DNA of 64,000 nucleotides, taken from assembly GCF_001815935.1 (NCBI RefSeq), contig NZ_KV823421.1:1-64000 (forward strand), read 5' to 3'. The notes under the pieces were generated by a model, which saw only the letters and a program-made list of their open reading frames with translations, ran no database searches and was not told the DNA's origin. The stretch is from Corynebacterium sp. HMSC04H06 (lineage in GTDB: Bacteria > Actinomycetota > Actinomycetes > Mycobacteriales > Mycobacteriaceae). This document shows positions 53,881 through 63,810 of this stretch, one piece after another; within the stretch, counting starts at the first letter, position 1, and the number at the start of each line of letters is the position of its first letter. A program made the position numbers and the translations under genes.

Positions 53881-53931
53881 GCCTCCTACCCTACCGGCTG
53901 CCGATGCCCCGTATTTTCAACTCATTTCCAT

Positions 53932-53960
53932 TTGACAACAATTTTCAACAAGTGCAAACT
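53932..53960 (+). promoter_or_regulatory. znuA promoter with Zur-like operator
   Basis: TTGACA (53932-53937) and CAAACT (53955-53960) are 17 bp apart, and the ATG follows after 7 bases: a leaderless housekeeping promoter. The sequence TGACAACAATTTTCA (53933-53947) matches 13 of 15 positions of the actinobacterial Zur palindrome TGAAAATnATTTTCA and covers the -35. ATTTTCAAC also occurs as a direct repeat at 53913-53921 and 53941-53949. Confidence 0.6.
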
Positions 53961-53967
53961 GGGGAAC

Positions 53968-54912
53968 ATGCATGTTGCCAAGAACAAACTCGTCCCCGTC
54001 GCCCTTCTCGCCGCCGGCGCGCTGACTTTAAGCGCCTGCTCCGGCTCGGGTGCGGACGGCAACGACGCTGACACCTTGAAGGTGGTCGCCTCCACCTCCA
54101 TCTGGGCGGATGTGGCCCAGGCGGTCGCGGACAGCTCGCCGGAACTGGACGTCGAGGTCCAGGCCCTAGTCGAGGGCAACGACGTCGACCCGCACCACTT
54201 CGAGCCCACCGCAGCGGACCTGGCGCGGGCCGACGAGGCCGACGTGGTCATCGCCAACGGCGGCGGCTACGACGCCTGGATGTACCAGGCCTTGTCCAAC
54301 CAGGACGACATCATTTCCGCGCTGCCGCTGACTGACCACGGCGCCCTCGACGAGGAGCCGGACGTCATGCCGGCCGCCGAGGCCAAGGAACACCCGGGCG
54401 AGGTGACCAACATCGAGGGCAACGAGCACATCTGGTACGACGCCGCCGCCATCGAGAAGGTCGCCAAGGAAACCGCCGACCGCCTCAACGAACTCTCCGA
54501 GACCAAGGACGCCTCCGCGGACGCGGTGGTCCAGGAGGCCGAGGCCATCCAGGACAAGCTGGCGAGTATCGGTTCGTTCCGCTACGCGCAGACCGAGCCG
54601 ATCGCCGACTACCTGATGAAGAACACCCCGGCGACCGACTCCACGCCGGACGGGTACCGCAAGGCCACCGTCGCCGAGGGCGAGCCCACCGCCGCGGACC
54701 TGGCACGCTTTTTGGGCGAGGTCAACGAGGACAAGGTCGACGTGCTCATTTATAATCCTCAGACGGAAACGGATCTCACCGCCCGCATCAAGGACGCCGC
54801 CGAGGACAAGGACCTGCCCATCGTCGAAATCGGTGAGACCCCACCGAAGGACACGAACTTCTTGGAGTACTACGAACAGGTGGTGGATGATCTCGCCGCG
54901 GCGAGCAAATAA
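53968..54912 (+). CDS. znuA: Zinc ABC transporter solute-binding lipoprotein (ZnuA/cluster A-I)
   Basis: 314-residue metal-binding lipoprotein: lipobox LSAC after a basic head. DPHHFEPTAAD and EHIWYDAAAIEKVA supply His ligands, and IYNPQTETD lies near the fourth. It lacks the long His-rich loop of E. coli ZnuA. Zur-like operator and synteny with the Zur-regulated cg2911-2913 operon favour zinc over manganese. I start at ATG 53968; the frame upstream to 53932 is promoter. The stop is followed at once by znuC. Confidence 0.88.
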   Translation: MHVAKNKLVPVALLAAGALTLSACSGSGADGNDADTLKVVASTSIWADVAQAVADSSPELDVEVQALVEGNDVDPHHFEPTAADLARADEADVVIANGGGYDAWMYQALSNQDDIISALPLTDHGALDEEPDVMPAAEAKEHPGEVTNIEGNEHIWYDAAAIEKVAKETADRLNELSETKDASADAVVQEAEAIQDKLASIGSFRYAQTEPIADYLMKNTPATDSTPDGYRKATVAEGEPTAADLARFLGEVNEDKVDVLIYNPQTETDLTARIKDAAEDKDLPIVEIGETPPKDTNFLEYYEQVVDDLAAASK

Positions 54913-55617
54913 ATGGCGCTAGTTAGCTTCACCGACGCCGCGGTTGACCCGCTGTGGTCCGGGCTCAGCCTGGACATCCAGCCCGGCGAATTCATCGCCC
55001 TGCTGGGCCCGAACGGCGTGGGCAAATCCACGCTGCTGGGCACCATCCTGGGCACCCGCCAGCTCACCGGCGGGCGCGTCGATGTCAACGCGCGCGTGGG
55101 GTTTATCCCGCAGCAGCGCATGTTCCCGGCCGAGCTGCCCATGCGCGCGCGGGACCTGGTCTCCTTGGCGCTCGCACACGGGGTGGTTCGCAACCGGCGG
55201 GCCGACCGGGCCCGAGTGGACGAGCTGCTCGCCGCGGTGGGCGCCACCGGCATCGCCAACCGCCGGGTCGGCCGCCTTTCCGGCGGTCAGCAGCAACTGG
55301 TGCGCCAGGCCCAGGCCCTGGCCCAGGACCCGCAGCTCATCCTAGCGGACGAGCCGCTGCTCTCCCTCGATCCCGCCCGGCAGCAGGCCACGGTGGCCCA
55401 CCTGCAGCGCCTAAGGAAAGAGCGCGATACCTCCATCGTCTTCGTCACCCACAGCATCAACCCGGTGCTCGACGTGGTCGACCACGTGCTCTACCTCGCC
55501 CCGCAGGGCCACGTCTTCGGCACCGTGGACGAGGTTATGCGCTCCGAGGTGCTCTCCGAGCTTTACGGGGCGGAGGTCAAGGTTGTTGAGATCGACGGAA
55601 GGATGCTGGTGATCTAG
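54913..55617 (+). CDS. znuC: Zinc ABC transporter ATP-binding protein
   Basis: 234 residues. Walker A GPNGVGKSTLLG, signature LSGGQQQLVRQAQALAQ, Walker B LILADEPLLSLD and switch His in VFVTHSIN. ATG begins on the base after the znuA stop, so the genes are translationally coupled. Confidence 0.92.
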   Translation: MALVSFTDAAVDPLWSGLSLDIQPGEFIALLGPNGVGKSTLLGTILGTRQLTGGRVDVNARVGFIPQQRMFPAELPMRARDLVSLALAHGVVRNRRADRARVDELLAAVGATGIANRRVGRLSGGQQQLVRQAQALAQDPQLILADEPLLSLDPARQQATVAHLQRLRKERDTSIVFVTHSINPVLDVVDHVLYLAPQGHVFGTVDEVMRSEVLSELYGAEVKVVEIDGRMLVI

Positions 55618-56496
55618 ATGGATTTCTCCCGCTTTGTCGAGGACACCCAGTACCTACTCAGCGTCGACTTCGTCCAGAATTCCCTGGTGGCCTGCGCCCT
55701 CCTGGGCGTGCTGTCGGGCGTGATGACCTCGCTCATCGTGCTGCGCCAGATGTCCTTTTCCGTGCACGCGACCTCCGAGCTCGCCCTGATGGGCGCGGCC
55801 GCCGCCCTGCTTTTCGGCCTGAACATCGGCTTCGGCGCGGTGGCCGGCGCCATCGTCGCGGCCATCGTGCTGGCCACGCTCGGATTCAAGGGGCAGCAGG
55901 ACAGCGCCATCGGCGTGGTGATGAGCTTCGGACTGGGCCTATCGGTGCTCTTCATCCACCTCTACCCCGGCAACGCCACCACCGCGATGACGCTGCTGAC
56001 CGGACAGATCGTCGGCGTGTCCCAGGCCTCGGTCTGGTGGCTGACCGGCACCACCGCCCTGGTCGTCGGCGCGGTGGCCCTGTTCTGGCGCCCCCTCCTC
56101 TTTGCCTCCGCGGACCCGGCCATGGCCGCGGCCGCCGGCGTGCCCGTACGCAGCCTTTCCGTCCTCTTCGCCATCCTGGTGGGCCTGGCAGCCTCCCAGT
56201 CGGTCCAGATCGTCGGCTCTCTGCTGGTCATGGCGCTGCTTATCACGCCCGGCGCGGCGGCGGTCCAGATAACCTCCTCGCCCGTGCGCGCGGTGCTCTG
56301 GGCCACCGTCTTCGCCGAGATCTCTGCCGTCGGCGGCCTGGTGCTCTCGCTGGCGCCGGGCCTGCCGGTCTCCGTGTTCGTGACCACTATTTCTTTTGTC
56401 ATTTACCTGTTCTGCCGGGCCATCGGCTGGCGCCGCGGGCGCCACGCCCAGCGCGACGAGACCGCCGCCCAGCAGCACTGTTCGGCGCAGGAGTAG
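55618..56496 (+). CDS. znuB: Zinc ABC transporter permease
   Basis: 292-residue ABC-3 family permease with about eight membrane helices. QMSFSVHATSELALMGAA near the start and VGSLLVMALLITPGAAAVQI are conserved. ATG at 55618 begins on the base after the znuC stop. The C-terminus is a hydrophilic tail with Arg, His and Cys residues. Confidence 0.92.
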   Translation: MDFSRFVEDTQYLLSVDFVQNSLVACALLGVLSGVMTSLIVLRQMSFSVHATSELALMGAAAALLFGLNIGFGAVAGAIVAAIVLATLGFKGQQDSAIGVVMSFGLGLSVLFIHLYPGNATTAMTLLTGQIVGVSQASVWWLTGTTALVVGAVALFWRPLLFASADPAMAAAAGVPVRSLSVLFAILVGLAASQSVQIVGSLLVMALLITPGAAAVQITSSPVRAVLWATVFAEISAVGGLVLSLAPGLPVSVFVTTISFVIYLFCRAIGWRRGRHAQRDETAAQQHCSAQE

Positions 56497-56514
56497 GGAC
56501 TAGACTGGCAAGCT

Positions 56515-57381
56515 ATGGGATACACGCTGCACCGGGAAGAACTAGAACACCAATCTAGGACGCGCAAATACCTGCTCATAGAGCCCGATAACCTCCCGGA
56601 CAACCCGGACATTGTGCTGTATTTCCACGGTTCCTTGCAGTCTGCCAACGTCTCCCGCCGGTTCACCAACGGCACCTTCGACGAGCTGGCCGAAAAATGC
56701 GGCTGCCTGGTGGCCTACCCGGACGGCGTGGACCGCCATTTCAACGACGCCCGCGGCATCCTGCCGGTCACCGCGCGCGAGGAAAACGTCGACGACGTCG
56801 GCTTCACCCGGGCGCTGGTCGAGCGCCTGCGCCGCGACTACTCCGCCGGGCGCGTTTTCGCCTGCGGGTATTCCAACGGCGGGCAGATGGTCCTGCGTCT
56901 GCTCTTCGACGCCCCCGGGCTGCTCAGCGCCGCCTGCATCTTCGCCTCGACGCTGGGCCGCGGCGACAACCACCGCCCCAAGAACCCGGACTCCGCCCTG
57001 CAGCCGACCCCGGTGTTGCTGCTGCACGGCACCGAGGATCCGTATGCCCCCTACGCCGGCGGCACGGCCGGGTTGGATGCCCGGCGCACCCGCGGCGAGG
57101 TGACCTCGGCTGCAGAGACCGCCACCCGACTCGCCGAGCTCAACGGCGCTTCTCCCGAGCCGGAGACCAGCCGCCCCTACCCTGGCGTGCGCGCCGAGAC
57201 CTGGGGCGGAGATTCCCCCGTGGTGCTGTGGACCATGGAGGGGCTGGGCCACGTGGTGCCGTCTGGCAACGAGGTGGACCCGCGGCTGGGCCCCAACACC
57301 CAGGATTTTATCGCGGCCGAGGTGGCCGCGGATTTCTTCGGCCTAGCGGGCCGCGCGGCGCTGCCGGGCGAACTCGGATAG
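56515..57381 (+). CDS. PHB depolymerase/feruloyl esterase-like hydrolase (LpqC family)
   Basis: 288-residue alpha/beta hydrolase without signal peptide. [17 protein letters not shown] holds the oxyanion part, [15 protein letters not shown] the nucleophile Ser, [13 protein letters not shown] the acid and GLGHVVPSG the His. The substrate is unknown; the fold suggests polyester or aryl ester. ATG is eight bases after TAGACT. The 39-base 3' end overlaps rlmB on the other strand. Confidence 0.82.
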   Translation: MGYTLHREELEHQSRTRKYLLIEPDNLPDNPDIVLYFHGSLQSANVSRRFTNGTFDELAEKCGCLVAYPDGVDRHFNDARGILPVTAREENVDDVGFTRALVERLRRDYSAGRVFACGYSNGGQMVLRLLFDAPGLLSAACIFASTLGRGDNHRPKNPDSALQPTPVLLLHGTEDPYAPYAGGTAGLDARRTRGEVTSAAETATRLAELNGASPEPETSRPYPGVRAETWGGDSPVVLWTMEGLGHVVPSGNEVDPRLGPNTQDFIAAEVAADFFGLAGRAALPGELG

Positions 57382-58290
57382 CACGGCGCCGGCTGCGACA
57401 GACGCGTTGAGGGATTCCACGCCCGGGGACATCGGGATGGACATGATGACGTCGCAGTTTTCGCGCACCAGACGGGAGATCCCCTTGCCCTCGGAGCCGA
57501 TGACGATGACCACCGGGTCGGTGCCGCCGTCGTAGCTGTCCAGGGTGTGATCGCCGTCGCCGTCGAGGCCGACGACCTGGTAGCCGTTCTTCTGGAACTG
57601 CTGCACCGTGCGGGTGATGTTGGTGGCGCGCGCCACCGGCAGGCGGGCCGCCGTGCCCGCGGAGGTGCGCCAGGCCACCGCGGTGACGGATGCGGAGCGG
57701 CGCTCCGGGATGATGACACCGTGGCCGCCGAAGGCCGCCACCGAGCGCACCACCGCGCCCAGGTTGCGCGGGTCGGTGATGTTGTCCAGGATGACGAACA
57801 TCCCGGTCTCCCCGGTGTCGCGGACTTGCTGCATGAGATCCTCGACCTCGGCGTACTTGTAGGGCGGGATCTGCAGGCCGATGCCCTGGTGCATGCCGTT
57901 GCCGGTCATGCGGTCCATCTCGTGGCGCGGCACCTCGTGGATGGGCACGTTCCGGGTGTTGCACATGGCCACCGCCTCGGACAGACGCTCGTCGTTCTTG
58001 GTGCCCTGGGCGATGTAGAGCGCCGTGGCCGGCACGCGAGCGTGCAGGCACTCGATGACCGGGTTGCGGCCCACCACCATCTCCGGGGTCTCCTTGACGT
58101 GGCGCCCGGAGTCGCGGCGCTGGCGGGCCAGCTTCGCTTTGTGCTTGGCGTGGTAGACGCGGTCCTCCGCCTTGGGCGTCGGGCCCTTGCCCTCCAGGCC
58201 GCGGCGGCGCTGGCCGCCGGAGCCTTTAACCTGGCCCTTCTTGTTGGTCTTGCGGGTGCCAGCCCCGCCTCGACCGTGCGTGCGTGCCAT
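57343..58290 (-). CDS. rlmB: 23S rRNA (guanosine-2'-O)-methyltransferase RlmB
   Basis: 315-residue SPOUT (TrmH-type) methyltransferase. A basic, low-complexity N-terminus (about 1-70) precedes the substrate-binding domain with [20 protein letters not shown]; motif 1 is [22 protein letters not shown], motif 2 [13 protein letters not shown] and motif 3 [17 protein letters not shown], which form the SAM knot. It is 29 bases behind cysS in the same direction, the usual pair in Actinobacteria. Confidence 0.93.
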   Translation of the reverse strand: MARTHGRGGAGTRKTNKKGQVKGSGGQRRRGLEGKGPTPKAEDRVYHAKHKAKLARQRRDSGRHVKETPEMVVGRNPVIECLHARVPATALYIAQGTKNDERLSEAVAMCNTRNVPIHEVPRHEMDRMTGNGMHQGIGLQIPPYKYAEVEDLMQQVRDTGETGMFVILDNITDPRNLGAVVRSVAAFGGHGVIIPERRSASVTAVAWRTSAGTAARLPVARATNITRTVQQFQKNGYQVVGLDGDGDHTLDSYDGGTDPVVIVIGSEGKGISRLVRENCDVIMSIPMSPGVESLNASVAAGAVLSEFARQRRAAR

Positions 58291-58319
58291 TGGTGGTCCT
58301 TCCTAGGTATTCAAAAGTC

Positions 58320-59705
58320 TTAAGACAGCTGCCAGGTGGCGCCGTCGGGGGTGTCCGTGACCGTAATGCCCGCCGCGGCCAGCCGGTCGCGCACCGCGTC
58401 CGCGGTGGCGAAGTCCTTGTCCTTGCGGGCCTGGGCGCGCCGGTCGAGTTCGGCCTGGACCAGCTGATCCAGGGCGGCATCGGCGGCCGAAGAGCCCGTG
58501 TCCGCCGCCCACTCCTCATCCAGCGGATCGAAGCCCAGCACCGCGGCCATGGCGCGCACGGATTCCGCCAGCTTCCTGGCGGCACTCTCGTTGCCGGCCG
58601 CCAGTTCCTTGTTCGCGGCGCGGACGGTGGTGTGGATTTCGGCCAGCGCCTTGGGCACGGCGATGTCCTCGTCCATCGCGGCGCCGAAGGCGTCGGTCCA
58701 CTCCCCCAGCGCCAGGTCCGGGAAGCGGTTGACCAGGTCCTCGATACGGCGGTAGCCGGCCGCGGCCTCGGTGAGCGCGGCCTCGGAGTATTCCAACACC
58801 GAGCGGTAGTGCGCGGAGCCTAGATAATAGCGCAGTTCCACAGGCCGGACTAATTCCAGCATGTTGTCCACGCTGAGCACGTTGCCCAGGGACTTCGACA
58901 TCTTCTCGCCCGCCATGGTCACCCAGTGGTTGTGCATCCAGTACCGGGCGAAGCCGTCCCCGGCCGCGTGGGACTGCGCCATCTCGTTCTCGTGGTGCGG
59001 GAACTGCAGATCCAGGCCGCCGCAGTGGATGTCGAACTCAGAGCCCAGGTAGTAGGTGGACATCGCCGAGCACTCCAGGTGCCAGCCGGGGCGGCCCTTA
59101 CCCCACGGCGTTGGCCAGGCTGGCTCGCCCGGCTTGGCGGCCTTCCACAGCGCGAAGTCCAGCGCGTTACGCTTGCCGGCGTTGTCCGTCTCGCCTTGCT
59201 CCATCTCCTCGACGCGGTTGCCGGACAGGCTGCCGTAGTCGGAGCCTTCCGCCCTGGTCCAGGCGTTAACGTCGAAGTAGACCGAGCCATCGGCCGCGTA
59301 GGCGAAGCCGTTGTCAATGAGCCGCTGCATGTAGTCGACCATCTGGGTCACGAACCCGGTCGCGCGCGGCTCCACGGACGGCGGCAGCACGCCCAGCATG
59401 TTGTAGGCGGCGGTGAACTCGCGCTCGTAGGTGGACACCCACTCCCACCAGGGGCGGCCGTTGTCGGCGGCCTTGATCAGGATCTTGTCATCAATATCGG
59501 TCACGTTGCGCACGAAAGCCACGTCCCAGCCCTTGGCCATGAGCCAGCGGCGCAGGATGTCGAAGGCGACCCCCGACCGCAGGTGCCCGATGTGCGGCTT
59601 GGCCTGCGGGGTGGCCCCACACAGGTAGACCGACACGTGACCGGGGCGAAGCGGCTCAAAATCGCGGAGGTTACGGGACGCAGTGTCATAGATACGCAAA
59701 GTCAC
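58320..59705 (-). CDS. cysS: Cysteinyl-tRNA synthetase
   Basis: 461 residues, class I synthetase. [19 protein letters not shown] carries the first zinc Cys and the HIGH motif; [10 protein letters not shown] and [15 protein letters not shown] give further zinc ligands, and [10 protein letters not shown] is KMSKS. Unlike MshC, the paralogue in mycothiol synthesis, it has the full C-terminal anticodon-binding region. Upstream neighbour is nagB, not ispF as in C. glutamicum and mycobacteria. Confidence 0.96.
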   Translation of the reverse strand: MTLRIYDTASRNLRDFEPLRPGHVSVYLCGATPQAKPHIGHLRSGVAFDILRRWLMAKGWDVAFVRNVTDIDDKILIKAADNGRPWWEWVSTYEREFTAAYNMLGVLPPSVEPRATGFVTQMVDYMQRLIDNGFAYAADGSVYFDVNAWTRAEGSDYGSLSGNRVEEMEQGETDNAGKRNALDFALWKAAKPGEPAWPTPWGKGRPGWHLECSAMSTYYLGSEFDIHCGGLDLQFPHHENEMAQSHAAGDGFARYWMHNHWVTMAGEKMSKSLGNVLSVDNMLELVRPVELRYYLGSAHYRSVLEYSEAALTEAAAGYRRIEDLVNRFPDLALGEWTDAFGAAMDEDIAVPKALAEIHTTVRAANKELAAGNESAARKLAESVRAMAAVLGFDPLDEEWAADTGSSAADAALDQLVQAELDRRAQARKDKDFATADAVRDRLAAAGITVTDTPDGATWQLS

Positions 59706-59737
59706 AACAGCAATTCTACCTAACCGTATCTGCCGTC

Positions 59738-60484
59738 CTAGTTGGGCTTATTCGCCTCCGCGAACTCGTAATATTCGCGGTTGCGCAAGCCGGCCGCGGC
59801 GGCCGCGTCCACCACCACCGTGGCGTGCCGGTGCCACTGCAGGATGGAGGCCGGACATGCCGCGCTCAAGGGTCCTTCGACCAGCCCGGCGACCGCGTCC
59901 TGCTTGTTTGCGCCGGTGGCAATGAGCAGCAGGTGGCCGGCGCGCTGAATGGTGCCCAGGCCCTGCGTGACGACGTGGCGCGGAACCTCTTCGGCGGAGG
60001 CGAAGAAGCGAGAATTATCCGCCACGGTCTGCGGGTGCAGCGTCTTCCAGCGGGTCAGGGAGTTGAGCGAACTGCCCGGCTCGTTGAAGCCGATGTGTCC
60101 GTTTTTGCCCACCCCCAACAGCTGGCAGTCGATTCCGCCGGCCGCCGCGATCTCGTCTTCGTAGCACTCCGCCGCGGCCGCATCCGGCACGTGCAGCCGC
60201 GCCGGCTCAACCCCCAGGGGGTCGATGAGCTCACAGCGCAGCGTCTGGTAGTAGCTCTGCGGGTGGTCGCGGCCCAGCCCGACGTATTCGTCCAGGGCGA
60301 AAAACTCCACCCCGCGGGTCTTCAGGCACCCGGCTCGCGCGCGGGCGATGATCTCGGCGTAGGTGGCCAGCGGCGTCGATCCCGTGGCCACCCCGATGAC
60401 CCCGCCGGGGCGGAAATACCCGCCCAGGATGTCCGCGGCCACCGTCGCGACCTCCGCCGCGCTGTCCCGGATGATGACCTCCAT
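59738..60484 (-). CDS. nagB: Glucosamine-6-phosphate deaminase
   Basis: 248 residues. Converts GlcN-6-P to fructose-6-P and ammonia. [15 protein letters not shown] binds phosphate, [11 protein letters not shown] has the catalytic Asp, [19 protein letters not shown] has the ring-opening His, and C-terminal residues close the site. It is downstream of nagA by 49 bases. Confidence 0.94.
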   Translation of the reverse strand: MEVIIRDSAAEVATVAADILGGYFRPGGVIGVATGSTPLATYAEIIARARAGCLKTRGVEFFALDEYVGLGRDHPQSYYQTLRCELIDPLGVEPARLHVPDAAAAECYEDEIAAAGGIDCQLLGVGKNGHIGFNEPGSSLNSLTRWKTLHPQTVADNSRFFASAEEVPRHVVTQGLGTIQRAGHLLLIATGANKQDAVAGLVEGPLSAACPASILQWHRHATVVVDAAAAAGLRNREYYEFAEANKPN

Positions 60485-60533
60485 GCTTGCCGCCTCCCGT
60501 CCTTTTGTTCCGCCTACTACCGCGTGCCCCCTA

Positions 60534-61673
60534 TTATCCCCGCAATCGCGTGCCGCCGGCGAAGACGGTGCGAACGGCCCCGGCGGGGTCGAATTCCACG
60601 AATTCCGCGGGCTGGCCGACCTGCAGGCCGCGCGCCTGGTCCAGGCCCAGCAGGCGGCCGGGATTCACCGCTGCTGCCCGCGCCGCGGCGGCCGCCCCGT
60701 GGCGGGCGCTAAACCGCACGAACTGCTGGGCCAGGGTGCTCGTCCCGCCCGCGATGGCGCCGCCGACGCCGGCCAGCCGGGCCACCCCGCCGGCAACGAC
60801 GACGTCGAGCGGGCCCAACTTGTAGGCCCCGTCCGGCATCCCGGCGGCCTCCATCGCGTCGGTGATGAGCATCAGGCCGTCGCCGGCGCAGGAGGCGATG
60901 ACGTCCACTGTCCCGTCGGCCAGGTGCACCCCGTCGCCGATGGCTTCCACGGCCACCTCGCCGCGGGCGGCGGCCGCGAGCATGGCGCCCACGGCCCCGG
61001 GCTGGCGGTGGTGCAGCGGCGGCATGGCGTTGAACAGGTGCGTGGCCGTGACCGTCGCACCGCGGGCGACCGCGTAGTCAAGGACACCGGCGGTGGTGAC
61101 GAAATCCGCCGTGGTGTGCCCCAGGGAGACGATGACGCCGTACTCGACGCACGCGTCCACCAGCGCCCGGGCGTTGGGCGTTTCCGGGGCGAAGGTCAGC
61201 TGGCGGACCATCCCGGCGCCGCGCTCTAGGATGCGCCGCAGCATGGCCGGGTCGCCGTCCTGGATGCGGTCCGGGGCCTGCGCCCCGCACTTGGCGGTGT
61301 GGATGAACGGGCCCTCCAGGTGGATCCCGTCCACCACGCCTTCGGCCACCAGCGGCGCCAGCACGCCGACCTGGCGGGTCAGCTCCTCCTCCGTCCCGGA
61401 GACCAAACTCGCCAGGAGGTGGACGCTGCCCTGCTGGCGGTGGAATTCGGCTGCCTGCCGGCATTCGGCGAGCGTGCCCGTGGGAAAGGCCCCGCGCGCC
61501 CCGCCGTGGTTGTGGACGTCCACCAGGCCCGGCGCGACTACCCCCAGCTTGCCGGGGGAAGACTCGAGGCGCTCCACGCTTTCGACAACACCCTCGGCAT
61601 CCACGCGCACCCGCGCGGGGTAGGGCTCGGCCCGGCCGTCGGTGAGCCGGGCGGAGATAGTACAACCGGCCAT
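60534..61673 (-). CDS. nagA: N-acetylglucosamine-6-phosphate deacetylase
   Basis: 379-residue amidohydrolase. PGLVDVHNHGGARGAFPTG at the N-terminus, HLEGPFIH with the metal Glu, SLGHTTADF, TATHLFNAMPPLHHRQPG, and LITDAMEAAG with the catalytic Asp. It makes GlcN-6-P for NagB. ATG overlaps the nagE stop by one base (TAATG), so translation is coupled. Confidence 0.94.
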   Translation of the reverse strand: MAGCTISARLTDGRAEPYPARVRVDAEGVVESVERLESSPGKLGVVAPGLVDVHNHGGARGAFPTGTLAECRQAAEFHRQQGSVHLLASLVSGTEEELTRQVGVLAPLVAEGVVDGIHLEGPFIHTAKCGAQAPDRIQDGDPAMLRRILERGAGMVRQLTFAPETPNARALVDACVEYGVIVSLGHTTADFVTTAGVLDYAVARGATVTATHLFNAMPPLHHRQPGAVGAMLAAAARGEVAVEAIGDGVHLADGTVDVIASCAGDGLMLITDAMEAAGMPDGAYKLGPLDVVVAGGVARLAGVGGAIAGGTSTLAQQFVRFSARHGAAAAARAAAVNPGRLLGLDQARGLQVGQPAEFVEFDPAGAVRTVFAGGTRLRG

Positions 61674-63772
61674 TAGCGGTACTCTACCTCCATCACGTGC
61701 TGGCCCACGGCCACGTCCCCGGCGCGCATCAGCGCGGTGGAAGAGACCTTCTTCTTGTTGGTCACGACCACCGGGGTGGTCAGGTCGATGCCGCGCTCAC
61801 GCAGGGCGGCCGCATCCACCCGCACCAGTGGGTGGCCCGGCTCCACCGCGTCCCCGCGGTCGACTAGCACCTCGAAGCCCGCCCCGCGCAGGCCCACGGT
61901 GTCCATGCCGATGTGGACCAGCACGTCCAGGCCCTCGGCGCTACGCACTGCGACCGCGTGCTTGGTCTTGGCCACCATGGTGACCTCGCCGGCCACCGGG
62001 GAGGCCACGATCAGCTCGTCCTCGTTGCCAGGCACGATGGCGAAACCGGGGCCCACCTGGCCGCCCGCGAAGGCGGGATCAGCCACCTCCTCCAGCGGGA
62101 TGGCCTTGCCCTCGGTGGGCGCGGACAGCTCCGTCACGCCCGCCTTTTCCGGAGAATCAGCGGGAGCAGGAGCTGGAGCGGGAGCCGGGGACGACACCGC
62201 CACAGGGTGCTCCATCTGGCGCCGCACCTCGTCGTGTACGAACTGCACGTTGGGCCCGATGATGACCTGCACGCCCTTGGCCGAAGGTCGGTAGACCCCG
62301 GCCACGCCGGCGGATTTGAGCGCCTGCTCCTTAACCAGCTGCGGGTCGTGCACGGTGGTGCGCAGGCGCGTGGTGCAGTACTCCATCGTGTTGAGGTTTT
62401 CCGCCCCGCCGAGGCCGTCGAGGATCCGGGCGGCCTGCGCGGCCAGCTTGTCGTCGCCTTCCGCGCCGTCAGCCTCGTCGCTCGATCCGTCTTCCTCGTC
62501 GTCGCCACGGCCCGGGGTCTTCAGGTTGAACTTGCCGATGAGGTAGTAGAAGAGCCCGAAGTAGATGAAGAAGTAGGCCACGCCCATCACCAGCAGCATC
62601 CACCACTGGTTGGCCAGCGGGTTCTGCGAGGACAGCAGCATGTCGAAGAAGCCAGCGGAGAAGCCGAAGCCCGCCGTCCAGTCGAAGAAGGAGGCGATCG
62701 CCATGGAAAGCCCCATCAGGATCGCGTGCACCACGAACAACAGGGGTGCTACGAACATGAAGGAGAACTCGATGGGCTCGGTGACACCGGTGAGGAAAGA
62801 GGCCAGCGCGCCGGCCAGCATGAGCGAGCCGACCACCTTGCGGCGCGTCGGCTTGGCCCGCAGCGTCATCGCCAGCGCCGCGCCCGGCAGGCCGAACATC
62901 ATCACGGGGAAAAAGCCCGCCTGGTACTGGCCGATAACGCCTACGACCTCGCAGCTCGATCCATCCCAGACACCGGGGCAGGAGGCGGCATCGCCAGCCG
63001 CCTGGGCGGCGGCCAGGGTGTCCGCGCCGCCCAGGAACTTGCCGATGTCGTTAATTCCGACCACGTCGAACCAGAAGATGGCATTCAGCGCGTGGTGCAG
63101 GCCGGTCGGGATGAGCAGGCGGTTGGACACGCCGTAGACGCCGGCGCCGATGGCGCCCATGCCCTGGATCCACTGGCCGAAGTTGAAGAAGGCGGTATAC
63201 AGCACCGGCCAGAGGAAGTAGAATACCCCGGCCAGCACTATGGAAAACAGGGAGGTCAAGATGGGAACCAGGCGCCGGCCGGAGAAGAACGCCAGCGCGT
63301 CCGGCAGCTTGGTGGCATGAAAGCGGTTGTAGGTCCACGCGGCGAGCACGCCGACGAAGATGCCCAGCAGCACGTTCGCCGGGCCGACCGCGTCCCAGCC
63401 TTGCGCCGCCCACTCGAGGGCCTGGTCACCCTCCAGGGCGGCAGGGTCCTCGATACCGCGGTAGTTGGCCACGGCCTCCGGACCGACCAGCTTGGTGACG
63501 GTGAAAAACCCGAGGAAGCCCGACAGCGCGGCCGCGCCGTTGGAGTCCTTGGCCAGCCCGAAGGAGATGGCGATGGCGAAGAGCACGCCGAGGTTATCCA
63601 GCACCGCCCCGCCGGCCTGCTGGAAGACGGAGGCCAAGAAACTTAAGCGTTCACCTCCCCGGGCGTCGAGGAAGTAGCCGATGCCGGTCATCAGCGCCGC
63701 GACCGGCAGCACCGCCACCGCGCCCATCAGCGCCTTTCCGAGCTTTTGCAGCGGTCCCATGACCTTGTCCAT
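61673..63772 (-). CDS. nagE: N-acetylglucosamine-type PTS permease EIICBA
   Basis: 699-residue sugar phosphotransferase in domain order C-B-A. EIIC (about 1-430) has about ten helices with PTGLHHALN and LTGVTEPIEFSFMF; EIIB (about 455-530) has the phospho-Cys in EYCTTRLRTTV; an Ala/Pro linker follows, then EIIA (about 570-699) with the phospho-His in DVLVHIGMDTVGL. Glucose permease (PtsG) is close in sequence; the operon with nagA and nagB makes GlcNAc the likely sugar. ATG 63772 has AAGGAG nine bases upstream. Confidence 0.9.
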   Translation of the reverse strand: MDKVMGPLQKLGKALMGAVAVLPVAALMTGIGYFLDARGGERLSFLASVFQQAGGAVLDNLGVLFAIAISFGLAKDSNGAAALSGFLGFFTVTKLVGPEAVANYRGIEDPAALEGDQALEWAAQGWDAVGPANVLLGIFVGVLAAWTYNRFHATKLPDALAFFSGRRLVPILTSLFSIVLAGVFYFLWPVLYTAFFNFGQWIQGMGAIGAGVYGVSNRLLIPTGLHHALNAIFWFDVVGINDIGKFLGGADTLAAAQAAGDAASCPGVWDGSSCEVVGVIGQYQAGFFPVMMFGLPGAALAMTLRAKPTRRKVVGSLMLAGALASFLTGVTEPIEFSFMFVAPLLFVVHAILMGLSMAIASFFDWTAGFGFSAGFFDMLLSSQNPLANQWWMLLVMGVAYFFIYFGLFYYLIGKFNLKTPGRGDDEEDGSSDEADGAEGDDKLAAQAARILDGLGGAENLNTMEYCTTRLRTTVHDPQLVKEQALKSAGVAGVYRPSAKGVQVIIGPNVQFVHDEVRRQMEHPVAVSSPAPAPAPAPADSPEKAGVTELSAPTEGKAIPLEEVADPAFAGGQVGPGFAIVPGNEDELIVASPVAGEVTMVAKTKHAVAVRSAEGLDVLVHIGMDTVGLRGAGFEVLVDRGDAVEPGHPLVRVDAAALRERGIDLTTPVVVTNKKKVSSTALMRAGDVAVGQHVMEVEYR

Positions 63773-63810
63773 GGCGCTTTACTCCTTAGCTTTTTTAAAA
63801 AACCGAAAGA

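Noticed and set aside
63791..63802. TTTTTTAAAAAA palindrome before nagE as a terminator for ispF
   Set aside because: No GC stem; an A/T palindrome of this kind is not a usual terminator and could equally be an AT-rich promoter part.
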